This document shows positions 41,704 through 55,590 of a DNA stretch of 64,000 nucleotides, one piece after another; positions within the stretch are counted from its first letter, which is position 1, and each line of letters begins with the position of its first letter. The position numbers were made by a program, and so were the translations under genes. Origin of the DNA: Serinus canaria (Eukaryota; Chordata; Aves; Passeriformes; Fringillidae); NCBI RefSeq assembly GCF_022539315.1, contig NC_066317.1, positions 65,691,179-65,755,178 on the forward strand, written 5' to 3'. The notes below the pieces were generated by a model. It was not told the origin of the DNA. It did not search any database and saw only the letters and a program-made list of their open reading frames with translations.

Positions 41704-44700
41704 CTACAAAGAAAACAGTACGTTAGATTCCACTTTCATAACCCCAGAACTACATTTCTATTCTAAGCCCAAAAATGAGACATGCTGAGCACCTGGGAAC
41801 CCTTATAATAGCAGGAAATAAGGGTACCAAATATTCTCCAGAAAAGCATATTTATTCCTACAATATCTTTCTATCTTATGGGAATATTGTAAAGAGATGT
41901 GTATTCATAAAACAGGAAGAGTAACAGTGTTAATTTTCACAGGTCATTAAAGTAAACAAAGCCATGTAGCCATTGATGCTTTAGAACTGGATTTGAATAA
42001 TACACAAGGTGACTCTTTGCTTTAAAGCTTTAGTACTAAAAGCTACTTTTCCTTGGCCTTCCAGGCAAGAAGAAAACCACTCCAGTGTAACTCAATATCC
42101 CACAGCTTTCCCAGTGCTTCCTTCCATCCTGGTTTTGCCAAACAGCTGTGGGGTGAAGTTGAACAGACACTGGCCTGTTTGCAGTTGCTTTAATGAAGCT
42201 GACAAGTGTCCACTTCCTACTGGGACCATCTTGTCAAGATGCAGACAGGCTAAGGGGTGAGGTGAGAGAGCTGGTCACAAAACCAGCAGAACAGGAAGCA
42301 CACACATGATGCTGGATGATTTGGGCTAAAAAAATACACACGCTGCCTGGGAGGCAGATGGGATGAACCCCAAATCTGTAACTAAAAGGAGAGGCTCTTC
42401 ATGGCTGAACTCTGAATCATGGTCCAGAGCATAGTAACTCTCACAAGATCCCTTCACTCATGCACCTTTCCTACCAATATCACTACACCAAATTATCTAG
42501 TCCTCCTTCAAGTAAATATCTGGCAAGCTTCAACAATCAAACTATGACAGAGCCAACAGGCATGCAATCTCTGAAAACCCTGCACATTGGGACCACTAGC
42601 CATCTTACCTAGCTCCTCTGTGGTTTTGCTCTGTCAACATGTATTTAGACAATTACAACTCCCCTTGGCAGGAATCTGAATGCAGCATTTTTAGAAAGAG
42701 CCATAAGATATGACCCTGCTAATAAAGGTATCCTGATTACTGCAGCATGTAGTATTCTCCTGAATTTCAGCTGCAACCTGATGAAAACTATTCACAAGGG
42801 TTTACTCGATAAAATTTCTTGTATTAAAAAAATGAATTAATTTAAAACATGGTATTTGATCAGAACATTAAGGCTACTTAGGAGATATGCAAAGAGAAAC
42901 ACTGCCAAATTTTTAAGATGTTCAAACACAAGATTATTTTGCATAAGCACCACAAAGCCTAAGAATTTCCTCTTAAGATTAACATTGAGCTTTCTGTAAA
43001 CATTTAGGACTTAAGCTGCATAAGACGTGCACATCCATACATGCCACTGGAATTCTAGACAAAGTCTCCTGTCATGTAAAGCAAACGCCTCCAACAAAAT
43101 GTTTAAAAAAAGCCTCTTTTTACAGCAGCAGAGAGTTATTAATAGCTTCTTTGGCTCTGCTCTTCTTCCTGGTTAGAAATCATATGCAAACACAGTGACT
43201 CTTGCACAGCACACTGTGTGTTGTCCAAGGGTGTGTGCCAGTTTATATATAAACATACATTTGTCAGGGAACAGGATTTGTCAGTAATTCTGGGAGGCAG
43301 GCACTGTATGCAAGGTTCATGCTAACCTGTGCTTTCCCCTTCCAGATGGTGATATAACGATCTAAAGCTGATCTATTCAGCTTTGTCCTAAGCAAGCACA
43401 GTTCCTTTCCCTGAATGCCTAGACTGGAAGGCCAAACTCTTCTGTTCATTCCTCTCCACTGCTGTATTATGCCCTCCACAGTCTAATCATGCATTTCCCA
43501 CACGACACTTTAGGAAGCTGCAGAGCTGATAAATAATGTAATGGAGCATTCTGAGCAGACTTTAGGAGAGATAAAAACACGAATAAAGCCACCTTCTGTC
43601 ACAGCTACTTTTACAACACAGCAAGCCCTGCTGCTAGAACACAGCTGAGCCTTAAGATACTCTTGGGATTTAGATAATCCTTTAAGGATATACCTGGGGT
43701 CACTGGAACAGTTAAAAGTGCCAGTACGTATGCCGAATCTCGAGACTTTCTTCACCATTTTCTCCCAGTGGACTTTACCCACCAGTGGGCTTCTGTCGTT
43801 TGCTATGACCTATTGCCAAAAGGAAATACCAGTTTAGTATCACTGTCAGCTTGGTTCCTGAAATAAAGAGCAAGTTTCAAGAAAAGAGAGTGCTGGTCAT
43901 GCTTGATAGTCCTTTCCCTTCTTTTAGGGCACAGAGTATGAACGTACAACTGGGAGGCATGGTAAATGTCTTTGGAGAGTGAAGCACTAAGACAGAAATG
44001 TGGTTCTGCATACAGAAAGAAGTGCATTGTCATTTTAAGTACATGTTAGGATACTAAAATCAGTGCTAGTAAACAGGAACTTTAGTAAAATAACAAAACT
44101 ATCATTAACCAGTTCATAGTGGGGGAGAAAGGAGAGGGGGTGCAGCAGGTTCCTCTTCTTTGTAATAAAAAAAAAGGACCAACATTTTATTACAATTCTC
44201 CCTCAGAACTTACAACATACCAAAGAAACCTTGTCTCAGAGCAAGCAGAATGAATGGGAATGCATGTACCTGGTACCGGATTAAACTGCCAACAGCCATT
44301 CCTGAGCAGTGGAAACTACTGATTAAACTCTCAGATAATGCCTAAGGATCTTGACTCCTTCCAGCTTTGCCTGTGACTCACTCTGCAACTTGATGTGACT
44401 GTTCCACCAACTCCAGTGTCCCATCTGCCATTTCAGGACAATCACTTGCTATGATATATCCCAAGGTTTAATTTGCTCTAACCCAGTATATTACAGCTGT
44501 ACTTCAGGTTACCTCACTGTAAGCTTCTACTGACACAGATGACAAAGAAGCAGCATTCAACCTCTGACTTATATCTGTACAGGGAGGGGGAAAAACCCAC
44601 AAGGAGAAAACTCTGCCAGCTGACAGGTAATTTTGAATGACATGACTGATCATGCACTATTCCACAAGCCATCACATTTTCTACTTTAGAAACAGCTCAC

Positions 44701-47700
44701 ATGCATCTGCAGGCTTACTGGCAGCCACTTAAAATATATTTTGAAATTAAAAATTGAAACTTCCATTTGTTAGATATTTGTTTACCCACCATTAAACTTA
44801 TCCCAATCGTTTTCTGACTTAATAACCTCAAATGTCAGCTTGCCCCTAGAAGTTGGGCTGTCACCATGATTAACAGTTCTCTGTAGACATGCTGAGATTC
44901 AACCTAGAAAGCGTGTCCAGCCTTTGAGACTCATAAATATTATCTGCTTTGTGGTAAGTAGCAGCCTCACAGAATCTTAAAATAGAAGAATTCACCAAGC
45001 AGAATGCTCTGCATAGGGAAACAAAATGAAGTCTCAGACTACATTCCTATTCCACTAAGCCCAAAATGTTTCAATAACACTGGAGGTGAAAATCTAGGTA
45101 AGAATCCTTCAAGTTATTCTTAAAACACACACATCATATAGAAAAGCCTTTCTGATTAGATAAATGTAACCATCACACACTGAGACAACCAGCTGGGAAA
45201 TCTACTGTATTACTGTATTATATCACCCAATGTGACTGAAGCTTTGGGTATTTTAAATTTCTTCTTTTCATGCACTTCAGTCAAGGGAGACCAAATTCCT
45301 AAAGACACCCTAAAGCCATACAATAGCCTTAAAATATCCTCAGAGCTACTATGGCATGATAAATGCATCCAATGTGGCAAGGAACCACTATGTTTTATTA
45401 GTAAGCACAGAAGTAAAACTTTGGTGACTGGATTACTCTTTGGTACAATTACTCACAGACTGGCTTCTTCCAAAACTGTGTGCATGTTGTGAAACAGTGA
45501 TGAGAAAACGTTAATGTGTGCAGGAGGACAGATCCTGCTCACTGTTTCTTCTGCCTGGCACCACAACGCTCACTTTAGGTGTCAAGACAAAACTTTGTTG
45601 CAAATACAGTCACCATTATATTTTACACCATTATATTTTACCACCAGCTTAATTAATTTCCTATGAAAAAGTCTTTCCTCCTGGAGAAAGTTATTTTTAC
45701 TGAAGAACAATGACCTAAGTAGCAGTCTGTATTTTGTAACTACATAGAAGAACCCTGCTATGGTTTTGCACACTGAAGTTTCCTAAAATATTTTGGGCTC
45801 GTGCTTTTTTATGTCCTTATGGAAAAAAAATCCAAATAAACATGTCCACTGCAGCTGCTCCTTGCAGACAACACCCACTTACAGCACTGGGAGTTCACCA
45901 TGCCAAGGCAAGGAAATTTGGAAAGCAGTCACCACCTCAGTGCATGAGGGAGTTCAAGAAAATACTGCAGGTTAAGCAATCAAAATGTACTTCAGTTTAA
46001 ATTAAAAATAACCTGCAAACACTTGTAACAGATTTTATTTTAAAAGTGTGAATTTTGATAAGTTAAGAAATTTAGCTTAAAAACCTGTGACTGAGGAGAC
46101 TGGGAATTTGAATGTGGAAGAGGCCTGGAAGTTCTTCAAGCCCATGGTGTTAAAGCTATCAGGATTTTATATTTCAAGTAAGGAAAAAAAAAAGGTTGCC
46201 AAGTCCTGCACTTCTTCCTAGCAATCACTTCCAAAGCAAGGTTAGAAATAGTTTGACAATCTACAAGGATTGAAATAAAGGTCAAAAGGAAGAGCTATCA
46301 AAGAAAGATATGCAAAGAAAAAAAAGGTAAGGAAAAATGAGCTATTCAAGTTAGGCCACACAAAGACTATTACAAGCTGTACCAAAAGGTTTTTCAGTCA
46401 TATGAATAAGAATAGAAGAGGGGGAGAAGCAGTAGGATCACCAAACAATGAAGACAGGATAGAAATGTAAGATAATTTTCTTTTTATAGGTAAATTAATA
46501 CTGTGACTCAGTTTTCAGTGAAGGGGAGAGGTGGCTGGCCATGGACCAGTTAGCAAATTTATGGGAGAAACTACATCACCTGAAGGTGAAAGCAGAACTC
46601 AAATAACTTAATGCACTTCAATCAGGGTCAGCAGGATATCTCCATCCTAGAACTGTAGCACAAGCACACAGGATCACAGGTGAACCTGTGAAAATTTCTT
46701 GCAAACCCCTATCAGACCAATTCACATTTTAACAGGACAGTAACAAGTCTGTAGCTATATTTAAGAGCAAATGAAAAAAAAAAAAAAACTCCACCAGGTT
46801 TATTTCAATAGGATGCAAAACTGTAAAATTTTTAGAGGTGCAGAGACAGAGACAGTTGCATTTTCCACCTCTTTCCAGCATGCAACTACTAAAGATGTAT
46901 CATTCTTGATTGACAGAAACTTTCCCTGAAGGAAATGAACTGAATTTCAAGAGAAAAAGGGAATGTAGTACCGGTTTGTAGTTTGGTAGTGTATCATGTA
47001 TTATGCCCCATGTAAAAATTACATAAGAGCTACAGATAGGCTTTTATAGTGAGTGAAAAAAAAAAAGAAATTTTAAAAATGAGCAAGAAATTTGCTACAG
47101 CAAAAAGACATCAAAATGCCAGAAAGGTGCTAACAGATTTAACAGATTTACCTTAGAGCTCAGTTCAGTATATATTGCCATTAATGCCCTTCCTGTGGGA
47201 ACTTGAAGTCTCCCAAAGCCATTTGTAGAAGACATAAAATTGGGAAGCACATCTATGTGGGAAAGAGGATTACAACACCATGCAGGAAGAGCTGCACAAA
47301 TCTTGTAATGCAGAGTGTCACACATGAAATTGAATTCAGTAATGAACAGGGCACTTGGGGAGTTCATCAGTTAGAAACAGCAACGGGAGCAAACGCTTGG
47401 GGCTATCAGCTGCTCCACAAGGAAACACCAGCCATCAATATGAACTGCCTGCAAAACAAGCAAAGCCCAGGCTATATCAGACCTGACAAAACAAACTGGT
47501 TGATTGACCTCACTTACTGAGAGGAGTGTGGTTGACATCAAGATACCGTGAAACTAAGGGCAATGTCAATTTATGCCCAATAGGAACAAATTAGCCCTGA
47601 ATACAACCAAGCCAGAAGTCAGACACACATTTCCAAGAAGAAAACAGTCAACAGGAGCATTTGAACAATTTACAGTGTAAGAGAGACAGCAAAATATTTT

Positions 47701-50700
47701 CTAAACACATATTTTACAGTCTAGCAGAAAGCTGAACTAGCTCATCAGAAAGGTCCCTTTCAATCACACACTCTATTTAATGTTGCAGAAATAAAGCCCA
47801 AGCTCCTAGGAGAAGGTACCTTTTAGGAGATCAGCTAACACAGATGGGAAACAAACACCACGTCTGGAGAAGCACAAACCCTCTCAGCTTTGTTTATTAT
47901 TAGCTATGTTCACAATCTGTGACATATCACATGTCAGAGTGACAAGTAAGACAATGAGGGTAACTCAATTAATCCATTAATCATCTTAATGGGCTAAGGG
48001 AATCCAACAGGATCACAGTAACCCTGCTATTTAACAAGTTCATATCACAGAGTGGATTTGCTCCCTAACCCACACCTAACCCAGGCCAGGGGATCAGCAG
48101 GGTCTGAATTACCATCTCTGTAATACTGTAAATGCTGAGATTCCGATGATTTCAAAAGACAATGGAATAGGGAGCTTTTGCATTGGAAGAGTTCTCATGA
48201 CACTGAATTACCCTCAAAGAGTTCAATCAAGAAAGTAATTAGAAAAATAGAAATATTTTTATCTATATGTTAAAGTAGTCATAGTTACGACATTATAGAA
48301 CAGCCTTAAAGAGCAAATATCCCAGAGCCAGAAAGATACAAACACTTGGAAAAAGAGGACTAAGTCAGCAAGGCACTTTGCCTCTCTTGACTAATCCAAA
48401 CCCAAGTGTATTGGGCAGGTGCATCAATATTGCAATAGCTACTTTATAGCCATCACGGATCCAGCTGCTCCTTAATTTCCAAGTATCTTTAACCATTCTA
48501 AAGATTATTTTATGAAACATAGATTCTTAAAATACAAGTGAAGATACAACTGAAATTGAAGAGGCTTGAGGAAGCCCAGCTGATGTTAGAGTTTGCTGTA
48601 GCAATGCAATATGCAAAGACTCCTTTTCTGCTACCCCTGAAGTACCTGAGCATGACATGATAACAACCTCACTTGAGCATTGTCCTGTTTTCTGTGCATT
48701 TAAATCAGATTTTGTTCAATTTCTTTCAGACAGGTACACAGAGATCTCAAAGCAGGTCAGAGGAACAAGATTTGTTCTCAGGAAGTTTTGAAGCTTGCTC
48801 AAAACTAAGTGTTCAAATATCACAAGGCATGACAATGAGTCAGAGAGGGGCAAAAGCAGAACAAACACCTCATGTGCTCCAGCTCTCATTATTTTAACCA
48901 ATTCTAGCTGGGACAGCAAGTGTCAGGCACACCTGCTCATATCAACAGCACCCAATTTCAAATACACAGTAATAGTGACAACTTGGTTTTACAGCTCAGC
49001 CACAAAGACAATGACTCCAAGCACTCCTCAGCTCTGGGCACTAGGGCACTGTGACAGACTTTACACCATCAGGAAGAACAAAACCATTAAGCAAGAGACA
49101 CTATTCCCTACTGCACACACAAAATCCAGGTGGTTCTCTCAGGATCAGTCACAGCTGCCTCAGTAAGTCACTCTTCACATAAGGAATACAGACATTTCAA
49201 TTGGAAAAAGCCTGTGTAGGTTTGCCAAAGACAAAAGTGATTTCTAATTCATTTCATGAACTGGTAAGGTTGCATGAATTGTCTGTCTGCTTCAGTGGTT
49301 TCCAGTTTGAGACACCCATGCACTCCTGCACGGCACCTGCAGAGGGTAAATGAGCAGAGGAAACTCAATATTACTGTAAAGATTCCATGCACCACCTGGA
49401 AGATTTCTAGGGCTCCACAAAGATAAAAAGCTTCAAAAACTCTAGTCATAGAACCCTTTTTCATCAACAGCTATGCTGCAAACTCTGCTTCTATATTTAA
49501 AATAGATGTAAAAATACAATTAATTATAAATGGACTGGTAATTTACTTATTAGAAGCTTGGAAAAAAGCTCACTTATTCCAGATAATGTCAGTAAGTTTC
49601 TACACGAATGTCTGCACTTCTATTAATTCTGAGACATCTCACTTTCTGTTTATTATCTGACAATGTGTTAATGGAACTGAATTTCCACTTAGACTCTCTT
49701 TCCTAAGAATTCACAACTCATTCAGAATCCATCCATATGGACTGCAGATATCTGGAGATTTTCTGCCTTTCTTTTCCAAGAAAGAGATTGTGAGAAATCA
49801 CATCCAAATAGGCAAGGACTACATCCATCACAGCACACAAAAATTAACCACTCAAAATTATGTGCAGTTTCTCCAGGGAGGTGAAGTGACCTATGCACTG
49901 ATCTGGACAGTCAGTTATGCTGTCAGTTAAGTCAGAGATTGAGAATAAATGAGCTTCTGCTATGACTTAACACAGAAACACAGGCACTACAAGGACTAAT
50001 CCATTCCAGCTGATGGTATTCTGCACCCTTGACTGGGTATGAAGTCTCAAGAAGAAAACTGAAACTTAAAATCAGCTATCCTGTGGTAAAGGGCTCTGGG
50101 AAAAGATACAAATACTGAATTATGTATTTTGAAAGAATTGAGTGTTTCTGCTTTGTTTCTTTTTAGCAAGAAGAGCTGATCACCTGGCAAAATTCAGAAT
50201 GCAAATAAATATGAAAATCACATCCTACACGCAAGCAAAAGGAAGAACAAACAAACCATCACCACCAAAATGCTATAGGCACATCCCTTGCCCTGTAACT
50301 ACACTGCCTGAACTACAAACAGATGCAGAATAGACTGCAGAATTTTATATCCATAACAATGCCCTTTGCAGTTCTACCAGACACAATCAAAATGTCTGTC
50401 CTCGTACTTCAATGCCAAGAAAAAAGTTCCCTTTTTTTTTCTCTGCCACTATGTTATAGTAGAGACTTTTAAAATAAAAATATACATTCATTTAGATTTT
50501 ACCTTCATTCAGAGGGGATTTTTTTCTATAGATAATTTTCAAAAGCCATAAGGACTACAGTACTGTTGGATGTGACAGGCTTCTAGAGACTAACCAGAGC
50601 CTGGAAAAGTAAGAATGTACATATAACTCCCCTAACCAACAAGAGAAGCAGCTCCAGAAACTAAAAGCCACCCTCCCTGCAGCCAAAGAAGTGCACAACA

Positions 50701-53700
50701 GCAGCTGGCAAGCAAGAAGAATGGCATAAAAGGAAAGGTGATGAGATCATGAGCTAATAGAAGAAAGAACATGCTGCTGTCTGTGGCTCTATGGAAGTGC
50801 CACACAGGAGCTGTGAACAGCTACACTGGTAAACAAATTACCACTGGACCAGGATGCTTTGCATGTGGATTTCCAGAAAATAAAGAAACAAAGCCACAAA
50901 ACACTGATTTCTTCTGTACTGGCTTTGACTTTCTTCAAGGAACTCATCTTGCTGACTCTAAATGATAAACTTGCGCTTCAATTTTTGTCAAACGTGTCAA
51001 GAAATAATAATTGTTTCTTTTTTTTTCCTTTGATTCTCTGGAGACAGTGATGGCTATCACACTCCCAGCCTATGCCACACCAGAAATTTCATTTATATGA
51101 GCTGGAAAATAAAAATCATCTTCAGGTCTCAGTCCTCTAATACATCATCACAAAGTGTTCAACTCAAGCAACAGCCACTGTGCCAGCTGAGGCAGAACTG
51201 CTCCTCTCCCTCTGCTCCTTTCCAGCAGCCCCCAGAGAACAGGGATTCAGGGCTCAGGATACTGAAAAGGATCTGGAGATCCTTTCTGCTTCCCAGCCAG
51301 CAGCAACAGAGCAGGGGAATCTCTGACCTTGCCCATGGTCACCAAACCCATCCTCGCTCCCCTGCATGAGCATTGAGCTGGTTAATTAGCTGGAAAGTTT
51401 CCACAGGATTCCAAACAGCAAAGGAGGATGGGCAAGGGAGGGAATCAAGAGCTAGAACTGGGAAATGATGGTAAAAACCAGCTCTGCAGGGATGAGATCA
51501 AAGAAGAGAGGGAAAACCTGTGAAAGGACACGAAGAATTCAGCACAGGAGTTATCTGGACAGGAGCTGTGGTGGGGAATGGAGCAAATGAAAACTCAAAG
51601 TGATGAAAACTCGAAAAGCAAGAATGAAAAATAGAAATTCAACATCTCTTGTGGTTTTTATTGTAGAGAAATAGACAAATAGTGTTCAGCAAGTAAATTA
51701 TTCTGTAAATTCCACTATTTTTTTTTCCACAGCTATTGTGACCAACAGAATAGCTGTGCAAATATTCCCAGAATGATGACAACATTCATCACACTGGAGA
51801 TATCAAAACACAGCCTATCTGACCTGCTATTAGGATGCTAGTGGAAAATCCATTACAAATAAAATTCTGCAAGCAAAAGACAACAGAGAAATATCATATT
51901 TCACCCTTCTGAGCTGCACAGGGAGGAGGGAAGGTTTTTCACAGCATATTCATGCTAGTATTTGTCAGCTAGCTTGGGGACATGTAAACTGCCTTTCAAC
52001 ACTCTCCCTCTGCTTGAAGAATACCCTCCTGCATGATTTAAACCTCAAACTTGGATTCAATGAACTCCAAATGTATCCTTCCCAAAACACAAAGGCCATT
52101 CCGAGTCTGAAGGTCATCTGTCCACTTTCTATTTTGGGATGAGATCTGATGTGGTGGCAGTACAGGTCTAATAAATAGATTATGAAGATATAATGACTTC
52201 CTGTTAAATAGAAAACATTAAGTGAGACCAGACAAACCAGGTAGGAGCTGTCAACGGAACAATTAATTGTCTGGTGGGGAATTCACCTGTGTGAATTCCA
52301 CCTCATGTGGCTGTTAGGAGGAAACTTATGCCTTAAAAAACACCCTCTTGTCAACAAATAATTTCTACATTTTGGTCTAGGTTACTATGTTCTCAGGAAT
52401 GATGAATAATTGCTTCAGAATCCTATTGGAAAAAGTCTGTCTTTATTTTCCTAAATGATCTCTTGTTCTCATGCAACCCTTGGAAAACAGACTGTAAAAC
52501 TGCTGGGCAAAAAAGGCTTGGGAGAAGGTTAACTTGAAGCTACTGGAATATGTTGCAGAAGCAGCCTGCTAGCATGGGAAGTTGGCAGACTGAGATCCTT
52601 CCTGCCTTTGTGAAGAGCCAACAGAGACTTTACAAGTGCTCTAAGCCCCTTAGACAAGCAGAAACTTAAACTGGTTTGGTCTGAGCATGCAATGCAACCA
52701 AAGGGAAGGGCAGCACCAGGAGCCTGTGCCAGCTGGGAGCATCCGTACTAATGCACCTACTTCACCCATTACAATGCTCTCACAAACCCAGGGCCAAGAA
52801 CTTGCATACTCTGTGTACTTCAGTGTGTGCTGCTCTGCTTGTTTTCTGGTTCTAAAATGCCTGCATTTCAAAAAACAATCCAGAGAATAACAAGCGCTTT
52901 TTTTTTTCCCCTTCCTGTCTGTATAGGAACTCTGGCACTTCCAGCCTTTCTTGTTTTATTCCTCTATTCCTCATCTCCCGGATGAAGTTTATCTTTGTCA
53001 CCATCTCCCTGTTACACATTTTTACAACTAGTTAATTACCCTTATAAACTCCCCCTTTGAAACACATTCTGTGTGTGATCAATATATATTAAAATAAAAG
53101 GTCAAATTTATATACCTGTACCAGCCAGATCCCATCTTTTGTGTCTTCTACAAGCTCATAGAAGTGCATTTCACCACTGAAGTTTGTACTGGAAACTGAT
53201 TCAGAGGCCTCTTCCTCCTTGAGAGCTGAATAAAGCTCTCCTTCCATGAGGTCTCCTGAAAAAGAGACGATTAGAGAAATTCAATTAAAATGGCACTGGA
53301 GAAAGATTACTTCATGAATTCTAGTAACAGTTTAACTAACTATATTTGCATGGTTGCTCAGAGAGCCTTTTCAGTACAAAGGTAGCTAAACCTTAAGTTG
53401 TTACTATAATTCTATCTCTGGTGACGTGACTGTGAACAATTTGACTTCAGTCAGACCACAGAAGATACGAATGCTCTGTTTCTGATTACACAGATGCACC
53501 ATGCATGCATGAGCACACAAAGGAATAAAAGAACATCTTCTAAGGCTCATTCTCTGCAAATATCAATATTCAGTGGCTGAGAGCAATTTTAGTCGATACA
53601 TCTTTGCTTTCATTTCACAGGATTGTGATTTTGCAGCAAGCAATTTCTTAACACGGATAATTCACACAGACTTCCAGAATGTCAATCATTAATTCTGGAC

Positions 53701-55590
53701 CAAAACCCAATGTTTGTAGTCCTGTTGCTAGTAAAAATCTCAGGCAGAATAATTCAGCTGTTGGCTTTTGTTTGCATAGTTGGGAAAAGTTCCCAGGAAC
53801 TCCAAATGCAGCGACATAAAAAGCTCACGGTAAAATCATCTGATGATGTTTCCTTCGTAATCTCATTTCCTTCTCATGTTTTGTTTCACAATCATTACAA
53901 ACACTGTTAATGACAACCTGCACTCTAGTAACTAATCTACTAAGCTTTAAGAAATGAGGTCTTGTCCAAAACCAGTTTCCTTAAAAATATAAAAATAAGT
54001 GCAACGGCTGAAACCCTTTAGGGGTTTGCAAAAATATTCATAAAATTTAGAGGGGGAAAAAAAAAAAAAACCAAAACGCAACCACAGAAGAATGCTGCAA
54101 AGCCTGCTGGTATGAGAAGTGTTTCCATGACATTTGAAGAAGTTGGTTAATACAGCTTGTTTGGAGCTAAACACTTCCCTGAAGCATATGCAACCCAAAC
54201 AGCATGACATCATGAAAGTACCTGACAGCCAAGGAGTGAAAGTGATTGGAAACAAAAGTGAAAGTGCCTAATGCTTTTTGCTGTTGGAGCAGCAAAGCCA
54301 ATAAACAACATAAAAACATAAATAAACAATGAGCAGTAACAACAAAATAGATTTACATGCCCAGGATTAATATCAATTATTTAAACCAACATTTTTAAGG
54401 TTATCTGGCAGACACTACAGCCATACAAATCCTTCTCCCTCTCTGTCCAGACATTAGAGACCCTCACTGCCTATCCTGACTGCTGGGATTTCTCTCTCGC
54501 CTGGATCAGCCCTTCCATCATTGATTTAAAAGCAACTACTCACATTTTCCTGCTTGGCTGGCATTACAGCTATTACATCAGCCCCATCTCCCAGTCCTTG
54601 GGGCCAGCTCCCTCCGGCTGCTCCAGGCAGCATCCTTACTTTCAGGATACTTCTGCCATTCTTACATCGCCACTGCTCTTCATCAGCTCCGAGAAGTCCA
54701 TCTCCTTCACCTGGTTCTCCTTACTTCTGAAATGCCTCCCTGCCTTTTTCCGAGCTGATTTTTGTACGCAGGAACTAGTTCTGCTCCCCTCGTATAAAAC
54801 CATCTCAACCCTGGGTACCCATCCCTTGTGCTCCTCAGCTATGAAATCATTGCTTTCCTTGGGGCCCATCTTGATAACCGTACCTGCAACAAACCCAGCA
54901 AACGGCTGGCAATACACGGGAACAAGCTGGCCCCAGCTGTAAACAGTAGCCTACTGCAGCTATTTGGAGTCTCTCCTCCTCGTTTTTCACGGCGGACGAC
55001 GTTGGGTCGCATCTGTGCCACCCGCACTGACCCGACCGCCCGCAGCGGAACTCCCGGGGAAGGGGAGGGGAGGGGAGGGCCGGCAAGGGAAGGGAAGGGA
55101 AGGGCCGCTGCTGGTGCCCCGTCCAGCGCAGGCCTTTCACTCGCTCGGGCTCACAACGCCGCGGGGCTGTGACCGTCACCCCCCGGGGTCCCCGGGCTCC
55201 CTCCACGGATCCCCTTGGTGGGGGGGGTCAGCTCGCTCCCCAAACCCGCCCTGCCGAGGGAAGCAGCGCCCGCGTCTCCATCCAAGGGCGGCCAGAGTCC
55301 AGGCGGGGGTGGCCGGGCACCGACCTTCGTCCGTCCCCCCGGGTCACGGGGCAGCTCCGCGTACCTGACTTCTCCACCAGCTCCCGCACATCCTTCTTCT
55401 CGGGTAGTCCCGAGTGCCCCAGCCCGCGGCACTCCAGAATGGTCCGCAGCTTCCTGAAGCTCAGCGCCACCGGGTCCACCAGCTGCGTGGCGAGGAAGCC
55501 GCTCTCGTACCACGCCACGGCCTCGAACACCCGGGCCAGCACGAAGAGCGCCAGGAAGTAGAGCAGCAAACAGCACAGCTTCACCCACAT
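40137..55590 (-). CDS. RNF103: RING finger protein 103 (KF-1), complete, 4 coding exons
   Basis: RNF103 is an ER-membrane RING-H2 E3 ubiquitin ligase linked to ER-associated degradation through Derlin-1 and VCP. It was first isolated as KF-1, an mRNA raised in brain. Joined exons (226+140+116+1567 nt) give 682 residues plus TAG; human has 685. The N-terminus MWVKLCCLLLYFLALFVLA is a signal-anchor. A lumenal thioredoxin-like region follows, then several hydrophobic segments around LFVLSLVLVNLMAWM and LLIISWLPVLGFLQLPYL. An acidic serine-rich stretch precedes the RING at residues 618-659, with CVVC, CGHVFHQNC and CPVC supplying all eight zinc ligands. The start ATG lies in a CpG island. The acidic stretch before the RING is the most divergent part compared with human. 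Confidence 0.98.
41704..43693 (-). other. RNF103: RNF103 intron 3
   Basis: A 2.0 kb GT-AG intron. No exon, RNA gene or clear repeat is seen; composition is ordinary AT-rich. Confidence 0.75.
43694..43809 (-). CDS. RNF103: RNF103 coding exon 3
   Basis: The minus-strand exon follows GGCAATAG and encodes VIANDRSPLVGKVHWEKM, then VKKVSRFGIRTGTFNCSSDP before GTATAT. It starts in phase 0 and ends in phase 2. It is lumenal and near-identical to human. Confidence 0.97.
43810..53115 (-). other. RNF103: RNF103 intron 2
   Basis: A 9.3 kb GT-AG intron, the largest in the window. I found no exon, structured RNA, CR1 or LTR signature; short poly(A) runs and ordinary unique sequence only. Candidate conserved non-coding elements cannot be judged without alignment. 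Confidence 0.7.
53116..53255 (-). CDS. RNF103: RNF103 coding exon 2
   Basis: The minus-strand exon follows TTTTTCAG, completes a Gly codon, then reads DLMEGELYSALKEEEASE and later EMHFYELVEDTKDGIWLVQ before GTATAT. It ends in phase 0. The in-frame Met two residues in is the start I infer for the human RNF103-CHMP3 readthrough product. Confidence 0.97.
53256..55364 (-). other. RNF103: RNF103 intron 1
   Basis: A 2.1 kb GT-AG intron. Its 5' end is GC-rich and includes a G-run cluster (55056-55104). An unexplained, charged minus-strand open frame at 54642-54917 has no family match I recognise. Confidence 0.75.
55056..55104. other. Two adjacent G-quadruplex motifs
   Basis: Plus-strand G runs at 55056-59, 55062-65, 55067-70, 55072-75 and 55077-79 satisfy the four-run G4 rule. 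A second set of GGG runs lies at 55087-89, 55092-94, 55097-99 and 55102-04. They sit in RNF103 intron 1, on the non-template strand for a plus-strand transcript and in the template strand for RNF103. Confidence 0.7.
55365..55590 (-). CDS. RNF103: RNF103 first coding exon
   Basis: The minus-strand ATG at 55590-55588 begins MWVKLCCLLLYFLALFVLA, a 19-residue hydrophobic signal-anchor. The exon then reads FEAVAWYESGF and SGLPEKKDVRELVEKSG before GTACGC at 55364, the same boundary as human. Confidence 0.98.

Noticed and set aside
54642..54917. Charged minus-strand frame in RNF103 intron 1
   Set aside because: It looks coding-like but has no recognised family, and no flanking splice sites join it in phase to RNF103.
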